Positions 34,913 through 42,374 of a stretch of DNA of 42,374 nucleotides are shown here, piece after piece. The translations under genes and the position numbers were made by a program. Source of the stretch: Caryophanales bacterium UBA6380 (GTDB lineage: Bacteria > Bacillota_I > Bacilli_A > RFN20 > CAG-826); NCBI GenBank assembly GCA_002438785.1, contig DJQS01000006.1, positions 1 through 42,374 on the forward strand, in the 5' to 3' direction. The notes below the pieces were generated by a model that made no database searches, was not told the origin of the DNA, and saw only the letters and a program-made list of their open reading frames with translations. Position 1 is the first letter of the stretch. Every line of letters starts with the position of its first letter.

Positions 34913-37484
34913 GCGTTACGATTTTAAAAAAGTAGAGGAAAATAAGTATGATAATTGGAAAAAAAAGGGGTACTTTACTGCTGGTGATGTTAATAAAGAA
35001 AAATTTTCGATGGTCATTCCTCCACCTAACATTACTGGTAAACTACATATAGGTCATTCAATTGATACAACAATTCAAGATATTACATGCCGTTATAAAA
35101 AAGCAAAAGGTTTTGATGTATTATATTTGCCAGGAATGGATCATGCAGGAATTGCAACCCAAGCTAAAATAGATCAATTGCTTAAAAATGAAGGGAAGTC
35201 TCGCTTTGAAATTGGTAGAAAAGCGTTTTTAGATGAAGCATTTAAATGGAAAGAAAAATATAGCAGTATTATTCATGAACAATGGGCGAAGATGGGATTA
35301 ATGTTAGATTATACCCGTGAGAGATTTACAATGGATAAAGGCTTTAATGAAGCGGTATTTAAAGTTTTTAAAGATTTGTATGATAAAGGTTTAATTTATC
35401 AAGGAGAAAAAATTGTTAATTATGACCCGGTAATGCGAACAGCGCTAAGCAATATAGAAGTCATTTACAAAGAAATACCAGGAAAATTCTTTTATTTTAA
35501 ATATAGATTAGTTGACGATAAAAATAAATTTTTAACTGTTGCTACAACACGCCCTGAAACTATGTTTGGTGATACATGTATAGTTGTTAATCCAAAAGAC
35601 GAAAGATATAAAGAATTTGTTGGCAAAAATGTTATTAACCCTGCTAATAAAGAAATAATACCTGTAATTGCTGATGAGTATGTTGACATTTCTTTTGGAA
35701 CTGGTGCAATGAAATGTACGCCAGCTCATGATCCTAATGATTTTATAATTGGACAAAAATATCATCAAAAAAATCGTAAGGTTATAAATATTGATGGAAC
35801 GATGGCAAAAAATACCAATGAATATGCCGGACTAGATAGATTTGAATGTCGTGATAAACTTGTTGACAAAATAAAAGAAAATGGTGATTTAATTAAGATT
35901 GAAAATATAAAACATCAAGTTGGTCATAGTGAAAGAAGTGATGCAATTGTTGAACCATTATTATCAAAACAATGGTTTGTTAAGATGAAACCAATTGCAC
36001 AAGAATTGCTGGATCATCAAAAAACAAGTGATAAAGTAAATTTTATTCCTAAGCGTTTTGAAAAAGTTTTAATTAGATGGATGGAAAATTGCGAAGATTG
36101 GTGCATATCAAGACAACTTTGGTGGGGCCACCAAATACCAGCATATTACTCTAAATCTACTGGAAAAGTACTAATTTCTGACCATATTCCTGATAATTCC
36201 GGTGATTGGGTACAAGATGAAGATGTTTTTGATACTTGGTTTTCTAGTGCATTATGGCCTTTTGTAACATTGGGGTGGCCTAATAAAACTAAAGATTTTG
36301 AAAGATATTATCCGCTTGATACTTTAGTTACTGGATATGATATTATATTTTTTTGGGTTTCAAGAATGTATTTTCAAGGCTTGAATTTTACTGGTAAATC
36401 ACCTTTTAAAGATGTTGTAATTCATGGATTAGTAAGAGATTCGCAAAATCGTAAAATGTCAAAATCATTGGGAAATGGTGTTGATCCTATTGATGTAATT
36501 AACAAATATGGTGTAGATAGTTTAAGATATTTTTTAGCAACTGCTGCATCACCTGGTCTTGATATTAGATATCAAGAGGAAAAAGTAAAAGTTGCTAGTA
36601 ACTATCTTAATAAAATATGGAATAGTGCAAGATATATTTTGATGTATGTTCCAAACGATTTTCAATTGACTAAAATTAATATTAAGTCTATTAATTTACT
36701 TGATAAATTTATATTAGGAAAATTGCAAGAAACAATTAAGAAAGTAACAAAAGCAATGGATAAGTATGATTATGGAATAGCTAGTAATACATTATATAAT
36801 TTTGTTTATGATGATTTTTGCTCATTTTATTTAGAAATGACAAAAGTCACATTGCAAGATAATGTGGATGATAAAGATTCAACGCTTAATGTTTTATTAT
36901 ACATTTTAAAATCAATAATACTTATGATATATCCTTTCTCTCCATTTATTAGTGAGGAAATATATCTTCATTTACCAAACCATTTAGAAAGTATAATGTT
37001 AGAAAGTTATCCTAAATATATCAAAAATTTCGCTTTTAAAAATAATAATGAAATAGAAGCATTAAGATTGATTATTGAAAAAGTTAGAAATTATAAAGCT
37101 GAAAATCATTTAGCACCTAACGCTAATCTTAATTTATTAATAACCTCAAGTTTAAAACTTAAACAATTAACAAATTATTTAAAAAGATTTACTTTTTCTG
37201 CCAATATCACTTTTAATGAAGATGCGCCAAAAAATTCAACAAGCATTATTACTGATTATTTCACTCTTTATATAACCGATGATGCTGATAAAACTGAAAT
37301 AATTAATAAATTAAACGATCAAAAAAATCATTTAATTAATGAAATCGCTAGAAGTGAAAAAATGCTTAATAATAAAAATTTTGTAGAAAAAGCTAATAAA
37401 GATAAAGTTAACTTAGAGAAGCAAAAATATGAAAATTATAAAAAAATGCTAGAAGAGGTTTTAATAAAAATTAAAAATATTTAA
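34899..37484 (+). CDS. valS: Valyl-tRNA synthetase
   Basis: Class I synthetase (861 residues) that charges tRNA-Val. HIGH is HIGH at 50-53 after PPPNITGKL. The editing domain contains TVATTRPETMFGDT and FGTGAMKCTPAHDPNDF. The catalytic part continues with DWCISRQLWWGHQIPAYY and KMSKS (519-523). The last ~65 residues are a coiled coil (KLNDQKNHLINEI...) typical of ValRS. The start has GGAG 7 bases upstream and overlaps engB by 14 bases. There is no T-box in front of it, unlike pheS and ileS. Confidence 0.98.
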   Translation: MELDKRYDFKKVEENKYDNWKKKGYFTAGDVNKEKFSMVIPPPNITGKLHIGHSIDTTIQDITCRYKKAKGFDVLYLPGMDHAGIATQAKIDQLLKNEGKSRFEIGRKAFLDEAFKWKEKYSSIIHEQWAKMGLMLDYTRERFTMDKGFNEAVFKVFKDLYDKGLIYQGEKIVNYDPVMRTALSNIEVIYKEIPGKFFYFKYRLVDDKNKFLTVATTRPETMFGDTCIVVNPKDERYKEFVGKNVINPANKEIIPVIADEYVDISFGTGAMKCTPAHDPNDFIIGQKYHQKNRKVINIDGTMAKNTNEYAGLDRFECRDKLVDKIKENGDLIKIENIKHQVGHSERSDAIVEPLLSKQWFVKMKPIAQELLDHQKTSDKVNFIPKRFEKVLIRWMENCEDWCISRQLWWGHQIPAYYSKSTGKVLISDHIPDNSGDWVQDEDVFDTWFSSALWPFVTLGWPNKTKDFERYYPLDTLVTGYDIIFFWVSRMYFQGLNFTGKSPFKDVVIHGLVRDSQNRKMSKSLGNGVDPIDVINKYGVDSLRYFLATAASPGLDIRYQEEKVKVASNYLNKIWNSARYILMYVPNDFQLTKINIKSINLLDKFILGKLQETIKKVTKAMDKYDYGIASNTLYNFVYDDFCSFYLEMTKVTLQDNVDDKDSTLNVLLYILKSIILMIYPFSPFISEEIYLHLPNHLESIMLESYPKYIKNFAFKNNNEIEALRLIIEKVRNYKAENHLAPNANLNLLITSSLKLKQLTNYLKRFTFSANITFNEDAPKNSTSIITDYFTLYITDDADKTEIINKLNDQKNHLINEIARSEKMLNNKNFVEKANKDKVNLEKQKYENYKKMLEEVLIKIKNI

Positions 37485-37528
37485 TTTTATCCCCCATACT
37501 TATTTGTATTTTTACGACTTGTATAATG

Positions 37529-37541
37529 AGGAGGTGAAAGT
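37529..37541 (+). promoter_or_regulatory. Perfect Shine-Dalgarno site
   Basis: AGGAGGTGA (37529-37537), 4 bases before the ATG at 37542, is a 9-base match to the anti-Shine-Dalgarno sequence and the longest in this window. It decides the start of the 60-residue peptide and suggests high expression. Confidence 0.8.
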
Positions 37542-37724
37542 ATGAGTAAAATCTCATTATCAGAAAGTGAGTTAGACAATATTCATGTTGGGGAAGGTGT
37601 TACTTTAGCTGCTATTATGGCTATTTTGGCTTTATCAGTAGTAATGACTCTGGTGTACAAAATGTATACAAGTAGCGAAGGTAAAGCTTCAATTCCAGGT
37701 GGTTGGAGTTTTCAGTGGAAATAA
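37542..37724 (+). CDS. Small leader-like membrane peptide (60 residues)
   Basis: Family not identified with certainty. The N-terminus MSKISLSESELDNIHVGEG resembles double-glycine leader peptides (L-S-x-x-E-L-x-x-I followed by a small-residue site), but the site here reads VGEG rather than GG. A membrane segment follows (TLAAIMAILALSVVMTLVY, residues ~21-39). The C-terminal part is soluble (KMYTSSEGKASIPGGWSFQWK), with a distinctive PGGWSFQW end. No transporter, protease or modification gene is near. It has the strongest Shine-Dalgarno site in the window, and radC starts at the base after its stop. It may be a secreted or membrane peptide, or a small membrane protein unrelated to bacteriocins. 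Confidence 0.7.
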   Translation: MSKISLSESELDNIHVGEGVTLAAIMAILALSVVMTLVYKMYTSSEGKASIPGGWSFQWK

Positions 37725-38414
37725 GTGACTCGAATTAGTGATTTGCCTAAAGATGATTGTCCGAGGGAAAAAGCACTAAAATTCGGTTTGAATTCATTAA
37801 CAAACAGTGAATTAATCGCAATAATTATTGGATATGGAATTAAGAATATAAATGCAATTGAAGTATCTCAAAACTTATTAAAAAGCATGTATACTTTAAC
37901 TAATTTATCAAAAATTTCCATACAAGAGCTATGTTTATTTAAAGGAATTGATAAAATAAAAGCCATGAAAATTTTAGCATCTTTGTTGCTAGCTAAAAGG
38001 ATGCAAAAAGAATTAATGACTAAACTTTTATTTAATACTAATTATAATTCTTTAATAATTTATTCATATTGTATTCACTTGTTTTTAAACTCGATAACCG
38101 AACGTTTATTTATATTATATTTTGATAAGAAAAATAATCTAATCAACGAAAAATTAATTTCGATTGGAAATGATATTGAAATTAAGTTTAAAATTAACGA
38201 CATATTTGAATGCCAAAGCAATGATATAAAAAATATTATTTTAGTTCACAATCATCTAAGGGATGATTTCTTACCATCGAATAACGATATATTATCAACA
38301 ATTTCAATAGAAAAAGAAGCAAAAAAGAGAAATATAACATTGTTAGATCATATAATTATATATAAAGATAAGTATTTCAGTTTTTATGACAATAAAATTT
38401 TAACAACTAATTGA
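37725..38414 (+). CDS. radC: RadC family JAB/MPN-domain protein
   Basis: A 229-residue RadC protein. The N-terminal UPF0758 helical part has the family opening (MTRISDLPKDDCPREKALKFG...LTNSELIAIIIGYG) and a helix-hairpin-helix region (LFKGIDKIKAMKILASL). The C-terminal JAMM metalloprotease-like domain keeps HNH, seven residues, S, two residues, D (HNHLRDDFLPSNND), the zinc-site pattern HxH-x7-S-x2-D. The usual HNHPSG is altered to HNHLRD. The start is a GTG directly after the stop of the small peptide gene, so translation is coupled. Biological role of the family is unsettled. Confidence 0.9.
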   Translation: MTRISDLPKDDCPREKALKFGLNSLTNSELIAIIIGYGIKNINAIEVSQNLLKSMYTLTNLSKISIQELCLFKGIDKIKAMKILASLLLAKRMQKELMTKLLFNTNYNSLIIYSYCIHLFLNSITERLFILYFDKKNNLINEKLISIGNDIEIKFKINDIFECQSNDIKNIILVHNHLRDDFLPSNNDILSTISIEKEAKKRNITLLDHIIIYKDKYFSFYDNKILTTN

Positions 38415-38439
38415 CTTGTAATGCACACTGTGGTAGTAT
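38411..38439 (+). promoter_or_regulatory. Promoter of rplU-prp-rpmA
   Basis: TTGACT (38411-38416), a 17-bp spacer ending in TGG, and TAGTAT (38434-38439): a good -35 plus extended -10. The -35 overlaps the radC stop codon. The expected start, base 38446, is the first base of the L21 leader's first helix. Confidence 0.8.
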
Positions 38440-38445
38440 ACGTAC

Positions 38446-38541
38446 GTTGTAACTCAATATTTAGCTACAACCGCATAAAAAAGGTTAATAAACTATTTAA
38501 TATAGTACCTTCATAGCGAGTAATTAATTAAATAAGGAGGA
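38446..38541 (+). ncRNA. Ribosomal protein L21 leader
   Basis: A structured 5' UTR in front of rplU. GTTGTA (38446-38451) pairs with TACAAC (38466-38471). A second long hairpin is AAGGT (38481-38485), ACTAT (38492-38496), ATAGT (38502-38506), ACCTT (38507-38511). CGC (38472-38474) can pair with GCG (38516-38518). Position and layout agree with the Firmicutes L21 leader, through which L21 is thought to control its own operon. AGGAGGAT follows at the 3' end. Confidence 0.75.
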
Positions 38542-38546
38542 TAGAT

Positions 38547-38855
38547 ATGTACGCTATAATTTTGTCTGGCGGTAAGCAACTTAAAGTAGAAGTTGGTCAA
38601 AAAATTTATGTCGAAAAACTCGATGCAGAGGTTGGAACAACTTATACATTTAATGATGTTTTATTAATAAGTGATAAGACAATAAAGACTGGATCACCAT
38701 TTGTTAATGGTGCAAGTGTTACTGCTAAAGTTGAAAAACAAGGTTTAAGCAAAAAGTTAGTTGTTTTTAAGTATAAATCGAAAAATAACTATCGTAGAAA
38801 ATATGGACATAGACAACCATATACTTGCTTAACTATCGAAAGCATTAATGGCTAA
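38547..38855 (+). CDS. rplU: 50S ribosomal protein L21
   Basis: Large-subunit protein that binds 23S rRNA; 102 residues, normal length. Diagnostic stretches are MYAIILSGGKQLKVEVGQKI at the N-terminus and FKYKSKNNYRRKYGHRQPYT near the C-terminus. AGGAGG lies 9-10 bases upstream. First gene of the rplU-prp-rpmA unit; its stop overlaps the prp start. Confidence 0.98.
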   Translation: MYAIILSGGKQLKVEVGQKIYVEKLDAEVGTTYTFNDVLLISDKTIKTGSPFVNGASVTAKVEKQGLSKKLVVFKYKSKNNYRRKYGHRQPYTCLTIESING

Positions 38856-39151
38856 TGATCGAAGTTATTTTTAAAAAAAATAACAAATTAATTAAATTTT
38901 CTTCAAAAGGACATGCTAATTTTAATGAGAATGGAAAAGATTTAATTTGTAGTGCGGTGAGTTCTATTATAATTGGTGGATTGAATGCATTACAAAATAA
39001 AGATTCATTTGTAATTAAAATTAAGAGTGGTTATGTAGATGTTGAAAGTCTAATTGATGCAAGTGAACATGATATTATTGTATTTGAAACTATTTATATA
39101 CAATTAAAAACTATTGAAGAAAATTATTCAAAATATTTAAAAGTTATTTGA
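38855..39151 (+). CDS. prp: Ribosomal-processing cysteine protease Prp (YsxB)
   Basis: A 98-residue cysteine protease that cleaves the N-terminal extension from ribosomal protein L27. The catalytic pair is visible: His in SSKGHANFNENGKD and Cys in DLICSAVSSI, the family signatures. It is encoded between rplU and rpmA as in Bacillus and Staphylococcus. Its substrate, rpmA, lies 13 bases downstream and carries the matching cleavage motif. The ATG overlaps the rplU stop. Confidence 0.95.
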   Translation: MIEVIFKKNNKLIKFSSKGHANFNENGKDLICSAVSSIIIGGLNALQNKDSFVIKIKSGYVDVESLIDASEHDIIVFETIYIQLKTIEENYSKYLKVI

Positions 39152-39164
39152 AGGGAGTAAGAAT

Positions 39165-39458
39165 ATGGAATTAAGATTTAAACTTGACCTACAACTCTTT
39201 GCATCCCATAAGGGTGTTGGTAGTACAAAAAACGGCCGTGATAGTGCTGGACGTAGATTAGGTGCTAAAAGAAGTGATGGACAATTCTGCAAAGCAGGTG
39301 CGATAATTTATCGTCAACGTGGAACAAGAATCTACCCTGGTGTTAATACAATGAGGGGTGGAGATGATACTATTTTTGCTACAAAAGCTGGAATCGTAAA
39401 ATACGAAAGAGTCGGCAAAAATAGAAAAAGAGTTTCTGTTTACGAATTAGAAAAATAA
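39165..39458 (+). CDS. rpmA: 50S ribosomal protein L27 with cleavable N-terminal extension
   Basis: Large-subunit protein (97 residues) whose N-terminus reaches the peptidyl-transferase centre. It begins with MELRFKLDLQLFA before the usual start (SHKGVGSTKNGRDS). This is the Prp-cleaved extension; the site is LQLFA, a variant of the canonical LQFFA. The body is standard (GRRLGAKRSDGQF, RQRGTRIYPG, GGDDTIFA). GGGAG lies 7-8 bases before the ATG. A terminator follows. Confidence 0.98.
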   Translation: MELRFKLDLQLFASHKGVGSTKNGRDSAGRRLGAKRSDGQFCKAGAIIYRQRGTRIYPGVNTMRGGDDTIFATKAGIVKYERVGKNRKRVSVYELEK

Positions 39459-39463
39459 TAATT

Positions 39464-39490
39464 AGAGCCACCTGTGAAGGTGGCTTTCTT
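39464..39490 (+). terminator. Terminator after rpmA
   Basis: AGCCACCT, GTGA tetraloop (GNRA type) and AGGTGGCT form a perfect 8-bp stem (39466-39485), followed by TTCTT. A TATAAT (39490-39495) directly follows and may be the -10 of obg. Confidence 0.8.
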
Positions 39491-39505
39491 ATAATGGTAT
39501 AAAAT

Positions 39506-40774
39506 ATGTTTATAGATCGAGCAATTATTGAAGCTAGAAGCGGCAAGGGTGGAAATGGTCGCATTGCTTTTAGACGTGAAAGATCAAGGCCAAAAGGTGG
39601 TCCAAGCGGTGGAAATGGTGGTCGTGGTGGTAATGTTTATCTTAGATGTTCTAGTAAAGTTGGCACTCTAGTAAATTTTAAACACAGTAAGACTTTTATT
39701 GCTTTAGATGGCGAAAATGGAGACATTAAGGACATGTATGGCCATAATGCTCCTGATATCTATATTGATTTACCAATTGGCACAGTTGTATTTTTAGAAG
39801 AAAACCATCAATTTGTTTGTGATTTAGATGAAGATGGAAAAACATACTTAATTTGTAAAGGCGGACGTGGTGGAAGAGGAAATGCAGCATTTAAGTCGAA
39901 TCGTAATAAAACTCCAAAAATTGCTGAAAATGGTTTACCAGGAGAAAGGAAAAGACTTATTCTTGAACTTAAATTGCTTGCTGATGTTGGTATAATAGGA
40001 TTACCAAGTGTAGGAAAGTCGACATTTATCAATATTGTGAGTAACGTAAAAGCAGAAATTGGCGATTATGATTTTACTACAATAGTTCCTAATTTAGGTG
40101 TTACTTATTTGAAAGATGGTTCTAGTTTTGTTTTAGCAGATATGCCTGGTTTAATCAAAGGAGCTCACTTAGGAAAAGGTCTAGGTCTTATGTTTTTAAG
40201 ACATATTGAAAGAACAAAAGTTCTCATTCATATGGTTGATATGAGTGGTAAAAGAGATCCTTATCAAGATTATTGTGATATACGTAATGAATTATCGGCA
40301 TATGGCATGCATTTAATAGATCGACCAGAAGTTATTGTAGCTACTAAAATGGATGAAGAAGGTGCCTTGGAACGATTCAATAAATTTAAGAAGCAAATTA
40401 ATAAAGAGGTTATTCCTATTAGTGCATTAACTAATGAAAATATAGATCTTGTCCTATATAAATGCAAGGAATTATTAGAACATGCTATAACTTATCCTGT
40501 TTATGAAGAAAAAGATGAAGAAGTTGTCTATGATGCGACAAAAAATAATGAAAAAATATTCATTATAGAGAAAGAAAACGAGCATACATTTGTTATAAAA
40601 GGTGATAGAGTTTTAAGAACCTATTCATTAATTAACCTTTCTACTGACGAAGGTATGATGCGTTTAATTACTTATCTTAATAAAATTGGTGTTGATCAAG
40701 AACTTAAAAAGATGGGCGCACAAGATGGCGATATTGTTAAACTTTCTGATTTTGAATTTGAATATTTTGAATAA
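39506..40774 (+). CDS. obg: GTPase Obg/CgtA
   Basis: Ribosome-assembly and stress GTPase of 422 residues. Three parts: the glycine-rich Obg fold (residues ~1-155, GKGGNGRIAFRRE, GGPSGGNGGRGGNV, KGGRGGRGNAAFKS), the G domain with G1 GLPSVGKS (165-172), G3 DMPGLIKGAHLGKGLG and G4 ATKMD, and a C-terminal OCT domain (~345-422, ending DGDIVKLSDFEFEYFE) as in Firmicutes Obg. No Shine-Dalgarno sequence precedes the ATG, and a TATAAT lies 10 bases upstream of it, so the leader would be only a few bases. spo0B, which in Bacillus sits between rpmA and obg, is absent. Confidence 0.97.
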   Translation: MFIDRAIIEARSGKGGNGRIAFRRERSRPKGGPSGGNGGRGGNVYLRCSSKVGTLVNFKHSKTFIALDGENGDIKDMYGHNAPDIYIDLPIGTVVFLEENHQFVCDLDEDGKTYLICKGGRGGRGNAAFKSNRNKTPKIAENGLPGERKRLILELKLLADVGIIGLPSVGKSTFINIVSNVKAEIGDYDFTTIVPNLGVTYLKDGSSFVLADMPGLIKGAHLGKGLGLMFLRHIERTKVLIHMVDMSGKRDPYQDYCDIRNELSAYGMHLIDRPEVIVATKMDEEGALERFNKFKKQINKEVIPISALTNENIDLVLYKCKELLEHAITYPVYEEKDEEVVYDATKNNEKIFIIEKENEHTFVIKGDRVLRTYSLINLSTDEGMMRLITYLNKIGVDQELKKMGAQDGDIVKLSDFEFEYFE

Positions 40775-40785
40775 AGCAAAATATT

Positions 40786-40808
40786 ATTGACTCATACTAA
40801 AAGTCAAT
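40786..40808 (+). repeat. Inverted repeat enclosing the ruvA start
   Basis: ATTGACT (40786-40792) and AGTCAAT (40802-40808) form a perfect 7-bp stem with a 9-base loop. The first two bases of the ruvA ATG lie in the 3' arm. No Shine-Dalgarno sequence is present between them. Confidence 0.45.
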
Positions 40809-41358
40809 GTTTAAATATTTAAAAGGGATTATAACTGATATAAAAAATGAATCAGTTATTTTAGAAAATAATGGTGTAGGATTCGAAATTATGCGTTTAT
40901 TACGAGATAATTTTGATTTTACAAGTACTTTTAAAGTTTATATTTGCGAATCATTCTCCTTAGAGAATAATTTGATTTTATATGGCTTTTTAAACATAAA
41001 TGATCTAATAATGTATAAAAAATTATTATTAGTCAATGGCATTGGTTATAAAACTGCTTTTCAAATTTTGAATAAAATAGATGCTTTAAGTTTAGCAAAT
41101 TTAATAATCAATAATAAAATTGAAGAACTTAAATCGATTGGAAATATCGGAAAAAAGGCAAATATTTTAATTTATGAGCTTAAAAATAAATTACATGAAT
41201 TCGATATCAATGTTTTTCGTTACGAAAATGTTTATAAAGCATTAAAATCATTAGGTTATAACGAAACCAATATAAGTAAAGCTTTATACAAAATTAATGC
41301 AAATCTTGATGATGAAATCGCTTTAAAAGAAGCGATTAAGGTAATTTCTAATGGATAA
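40807..41358 (+). CDS. ruvA: Holliday junction branch migration protein RuvA
   Basis: DNA-binding subunit of the RuvAB branch-migration machine (183 residues). The N-terminal OB-fold (MFKYLKGIITDIKNESVILE) is followed by two helix-hairpin-helix motifs (VNGIGYKTAFQILNKI and IGNIGKKANILIYELKNKL) and a C-terminal RuvB-binding helical domain (VYKALKSLGYNETNISKAL). All three parts are recognisable though divergent. There is no Shine-Dalgarno sequence, and the ATG is within a small inverted repeat. It overlaps ruvB by 8 bases. Confidence 0.93.
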   Translation: MFKYLKGIITDIKNESVILENNGVGFEIMRLLRDNFDFTSTFKVYICESFSLENNLILYGFLNINDLIMYKKLLLVNGIGYKTAFQILNKIDALSLANLIINNKIEELKSIGNIGKKANILIYELKNKLHEFDINVFRYENVYKALKSLGYNETNISKALYKINANLDDEIALKEAIKVISNG

Positions 41359-42310
41359 TCTTAATATTTTTAGGCCACAAAAATTAAATGAATTTATTGG
41401 CAATGTTAAAATTTGTGAGATATTAAGTATTTATTTATTTTCTGCTAAAAAAAGAAAAGCGTCTCTTGATCATGTTTTATTATATGGTCAACCAGGAGTA
41501 GGTAAGACATCTTTAGCCAATATTATAAGTAATGAACTTGAATCACACTTAATTTCTGTTAGTGCGCCAATTTTAAAGTATCCTTCTGATTTAATTAATT
41601 TAATAGCCAATATTAATTCTGGTGATGTTTTATTTATAGATGAATTTCATCGCTTAAATAAAGAAATTGAAGAAATTTTATATAGCGTGATGGAAGATTT
41701 TCAAATAAGTATAAATTATAAAAATAATGAAAATAACAAAATTTTAAAACTTGAAGTTCCTCCGTTTACATTGATTGGAGCAACGACAATTATTGGTAAA
41801 ATATCTTTGCCTTTAAGGGAAAGATTCCCAATTATTTTAAAATTAGAAACATATAGCGTTGATGAATTATCAAAAATTATTAGTAATAATGCAACGAAAT
41901 TAAAAATAAATATTGATAAAGATGGTATAAAAGAAATTGCTAAAAGAAGTCGATGTACGCCTAGACTTGCTAATAATTATTTAAAACGAATATATGATTT
42001 TTCATTATATTATAAAAAAGAAAAAATCGATCGAAATTTTATAATAGATCGATTTTATGATTTAGGAATTGATGATTTAGGACTTACTAATACAGATTAT
42101 AAAATAATAGAAATAATGTTTAATGATTTTAAAAATAATCCTGTTTCTTTTGATTCAATCGCACTTAAACTTAATGATGATTCAGAAAGTTTAATTTCTT
42201 TTAATGAACAATATTTATTATCTATTAACATTATAGAGCGCACTAGAAGAGGTAGAAAATTAACAGATTTTGGTAAAAATATTTACTTAAATAGAATTAA
42301 AAAAAGATGA
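41351..42310 (+). CDS. ruvB: Holliday junction DNA helicase RuvB
   Basis: Hexameric AAA+ motor of branch migration (319 residues). It opens with FRPQKLNEFIGN (the RPxxLxxFIGQ box). Walker A is GQPGVGKT (46-53), where most RuvB have GPPGLGKT. Walker B is DVLFIDEFHRL (92-102). Sensor and arginine-finger region: LIGATTIIGKISLPLRERF (141-159). The C-terminal winged-helix DNA-binding part ends with RTRRGRKLTDFGKNIY. The start overlaps ruvA by 8 bases. Downstream bases 42311-42374 have no recognisable gene before the window ends. Confidence 0.96.
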   Translation: MDNLNIFRPQKLNEFIGNVKICEILSIYLFSAKKRKASLDHVLLYGQPGVGKTSLANIISNELESHLISVSAPILKYPSDLINLIANINSGDVLFIDEFHRLNKEIEEILYSVMEDFQISINYKNNENNKILKLEVPPFTLIGATTIIGKISLPLRERFPIILKLETYSVDELSKIISNNATKLKINIDKDGIKEIAKRSRCTPRLANNYLKRIYDFSLYYKKEKIDRNFIIDRFYDLGIDDLGLTNTDYKIIEIMFNDFKNNPVSFDSIALKLNDDSESLISFNEQYLLSINIIERTRRGRKLTDFGKNIYLNRIKKR

Positions 42311-42374
42311 CTGATATTTAATTCACTTTGAGCTTGTCTTAAGAAACAAATAATGTTAGTTAACAATTGATGTG

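Noticed and set aside
37504..37527. TATAAT at 37522-37527 as the promoter of the 60-residue peptide.
   Set aside because: A start about 7 bases downstream would remove part of the perfect Shine-Dalgarno sequence, and no -35 is at the right distance.
1..42374. Use of TGA as tryptophan, as in mycoplasmas.
   Set aside because: Many clear genes end in TGA, and conserved tryptophans are written TGG.
1..42374. CRISPR arrays, insertion sequences, tRNA or rRNA genes.
   Set aside because: I saw no regularly spaced repeats, transposase motifs, terminal repeats or tRNA/rRNA sequences. The tRNA-like pairing in 82-290 and 20061-20240 belongs to T-box leaders.

Overview
The window is a dense, strongly AT-rich bacterial chromosome segment in the standard bacterial code: TGA is used as a stop (for example at the ends of the YceD, radC and mutS2 genes) and tryptophan is written TGG. 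Gene content and order look like a reduced Bacillota or Mollicutes-type lineage, such as the uncultured gut or environmental relatives of Acholeplasma, RF39 and Erysipelotrichia. The species cannot be named from the sequence. The division cluster is reduced to mraZ, rsmH, a small membrane protein, ftsA and ftsZ, with no mur, mraY or penicillin-binding-protein genes. That suggests a wall-poor or wall-less cell but does not prove it.

Layout. 1-4.25 kb: a T-box-controlled pheS-pheT operon ending with a YceD/DUF177 gene. 4.25-5.0 kb: a stand-alone NRDD-domain protein and a small orphan. 5.0-9.25 kb: the division cluster, with three MraZ boxes in front of mraZ and a separate promoter directly in front of ftsA. 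9.25-20.0 kb: an accessory-looking block of three very large genes. A SWIM-like protein plus SNF2 helicase operon is on the minus strand, and a 1,939-residue DUF4011-type helicase-nuclease is on the plus strand, divergent from it. 20.0-24.6 kb: T-box-controlled ileS-lspA-rluD. 24.5-30.5 kb: rnhC divergent from mutS2-uvrC-(331-residue unknown). 30.5-37.5 kb: tig-lon-engB-valS. 37.5-38.4 kb: a 60-residue membrane peptide gene with a perfect Shine-Dalgarno sequence, coupled to radC. 38.4-40.8 kb: an L21 leader, rplU-prp-rpmA and obg. 40.8-42.3 kb: ruvA-ruvB. The last 64 bases show no gene.

Most of the window is translation (two tRNA-synthetase operons, valS, ribosomal proteins, engB, obg), protein quality control (trigger factor, Lon) and DNA repair (mutS2, uvrC, radC, ruvAB, rnhC). 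Order follows the Bacillus pattern in several blocks (mraZ-rsmH-x-ftsA-ftsZ, ileS-lspA-rluD, tig-lon-engB-valS, rplU-prp-rpmA-obg). The helicase block sits between ftsZ and ileS, where Bacillus has the ylm/sepF/divIVA genes.

The points most worth following are: (1) at least four genes (ftsA, the SWIM-like gene, rnhC, mutS2) whose -10 boxes lie 6-7 nt before the ATG and which have no Shine-Dalgarno sequence, predicting leaderless mRNAs; (2) the helicase block with a perfect 12-bp palindrome in its promoter; (3) the 60-residue leader-like membrane peptide; (4) an FtsA without an evident membrane-targeting helix next to a small membrane protein; (5) a terminator-like hairpin inside the first codons of engB. 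All functions are read from sequence motifs and gene order; no database search was run.
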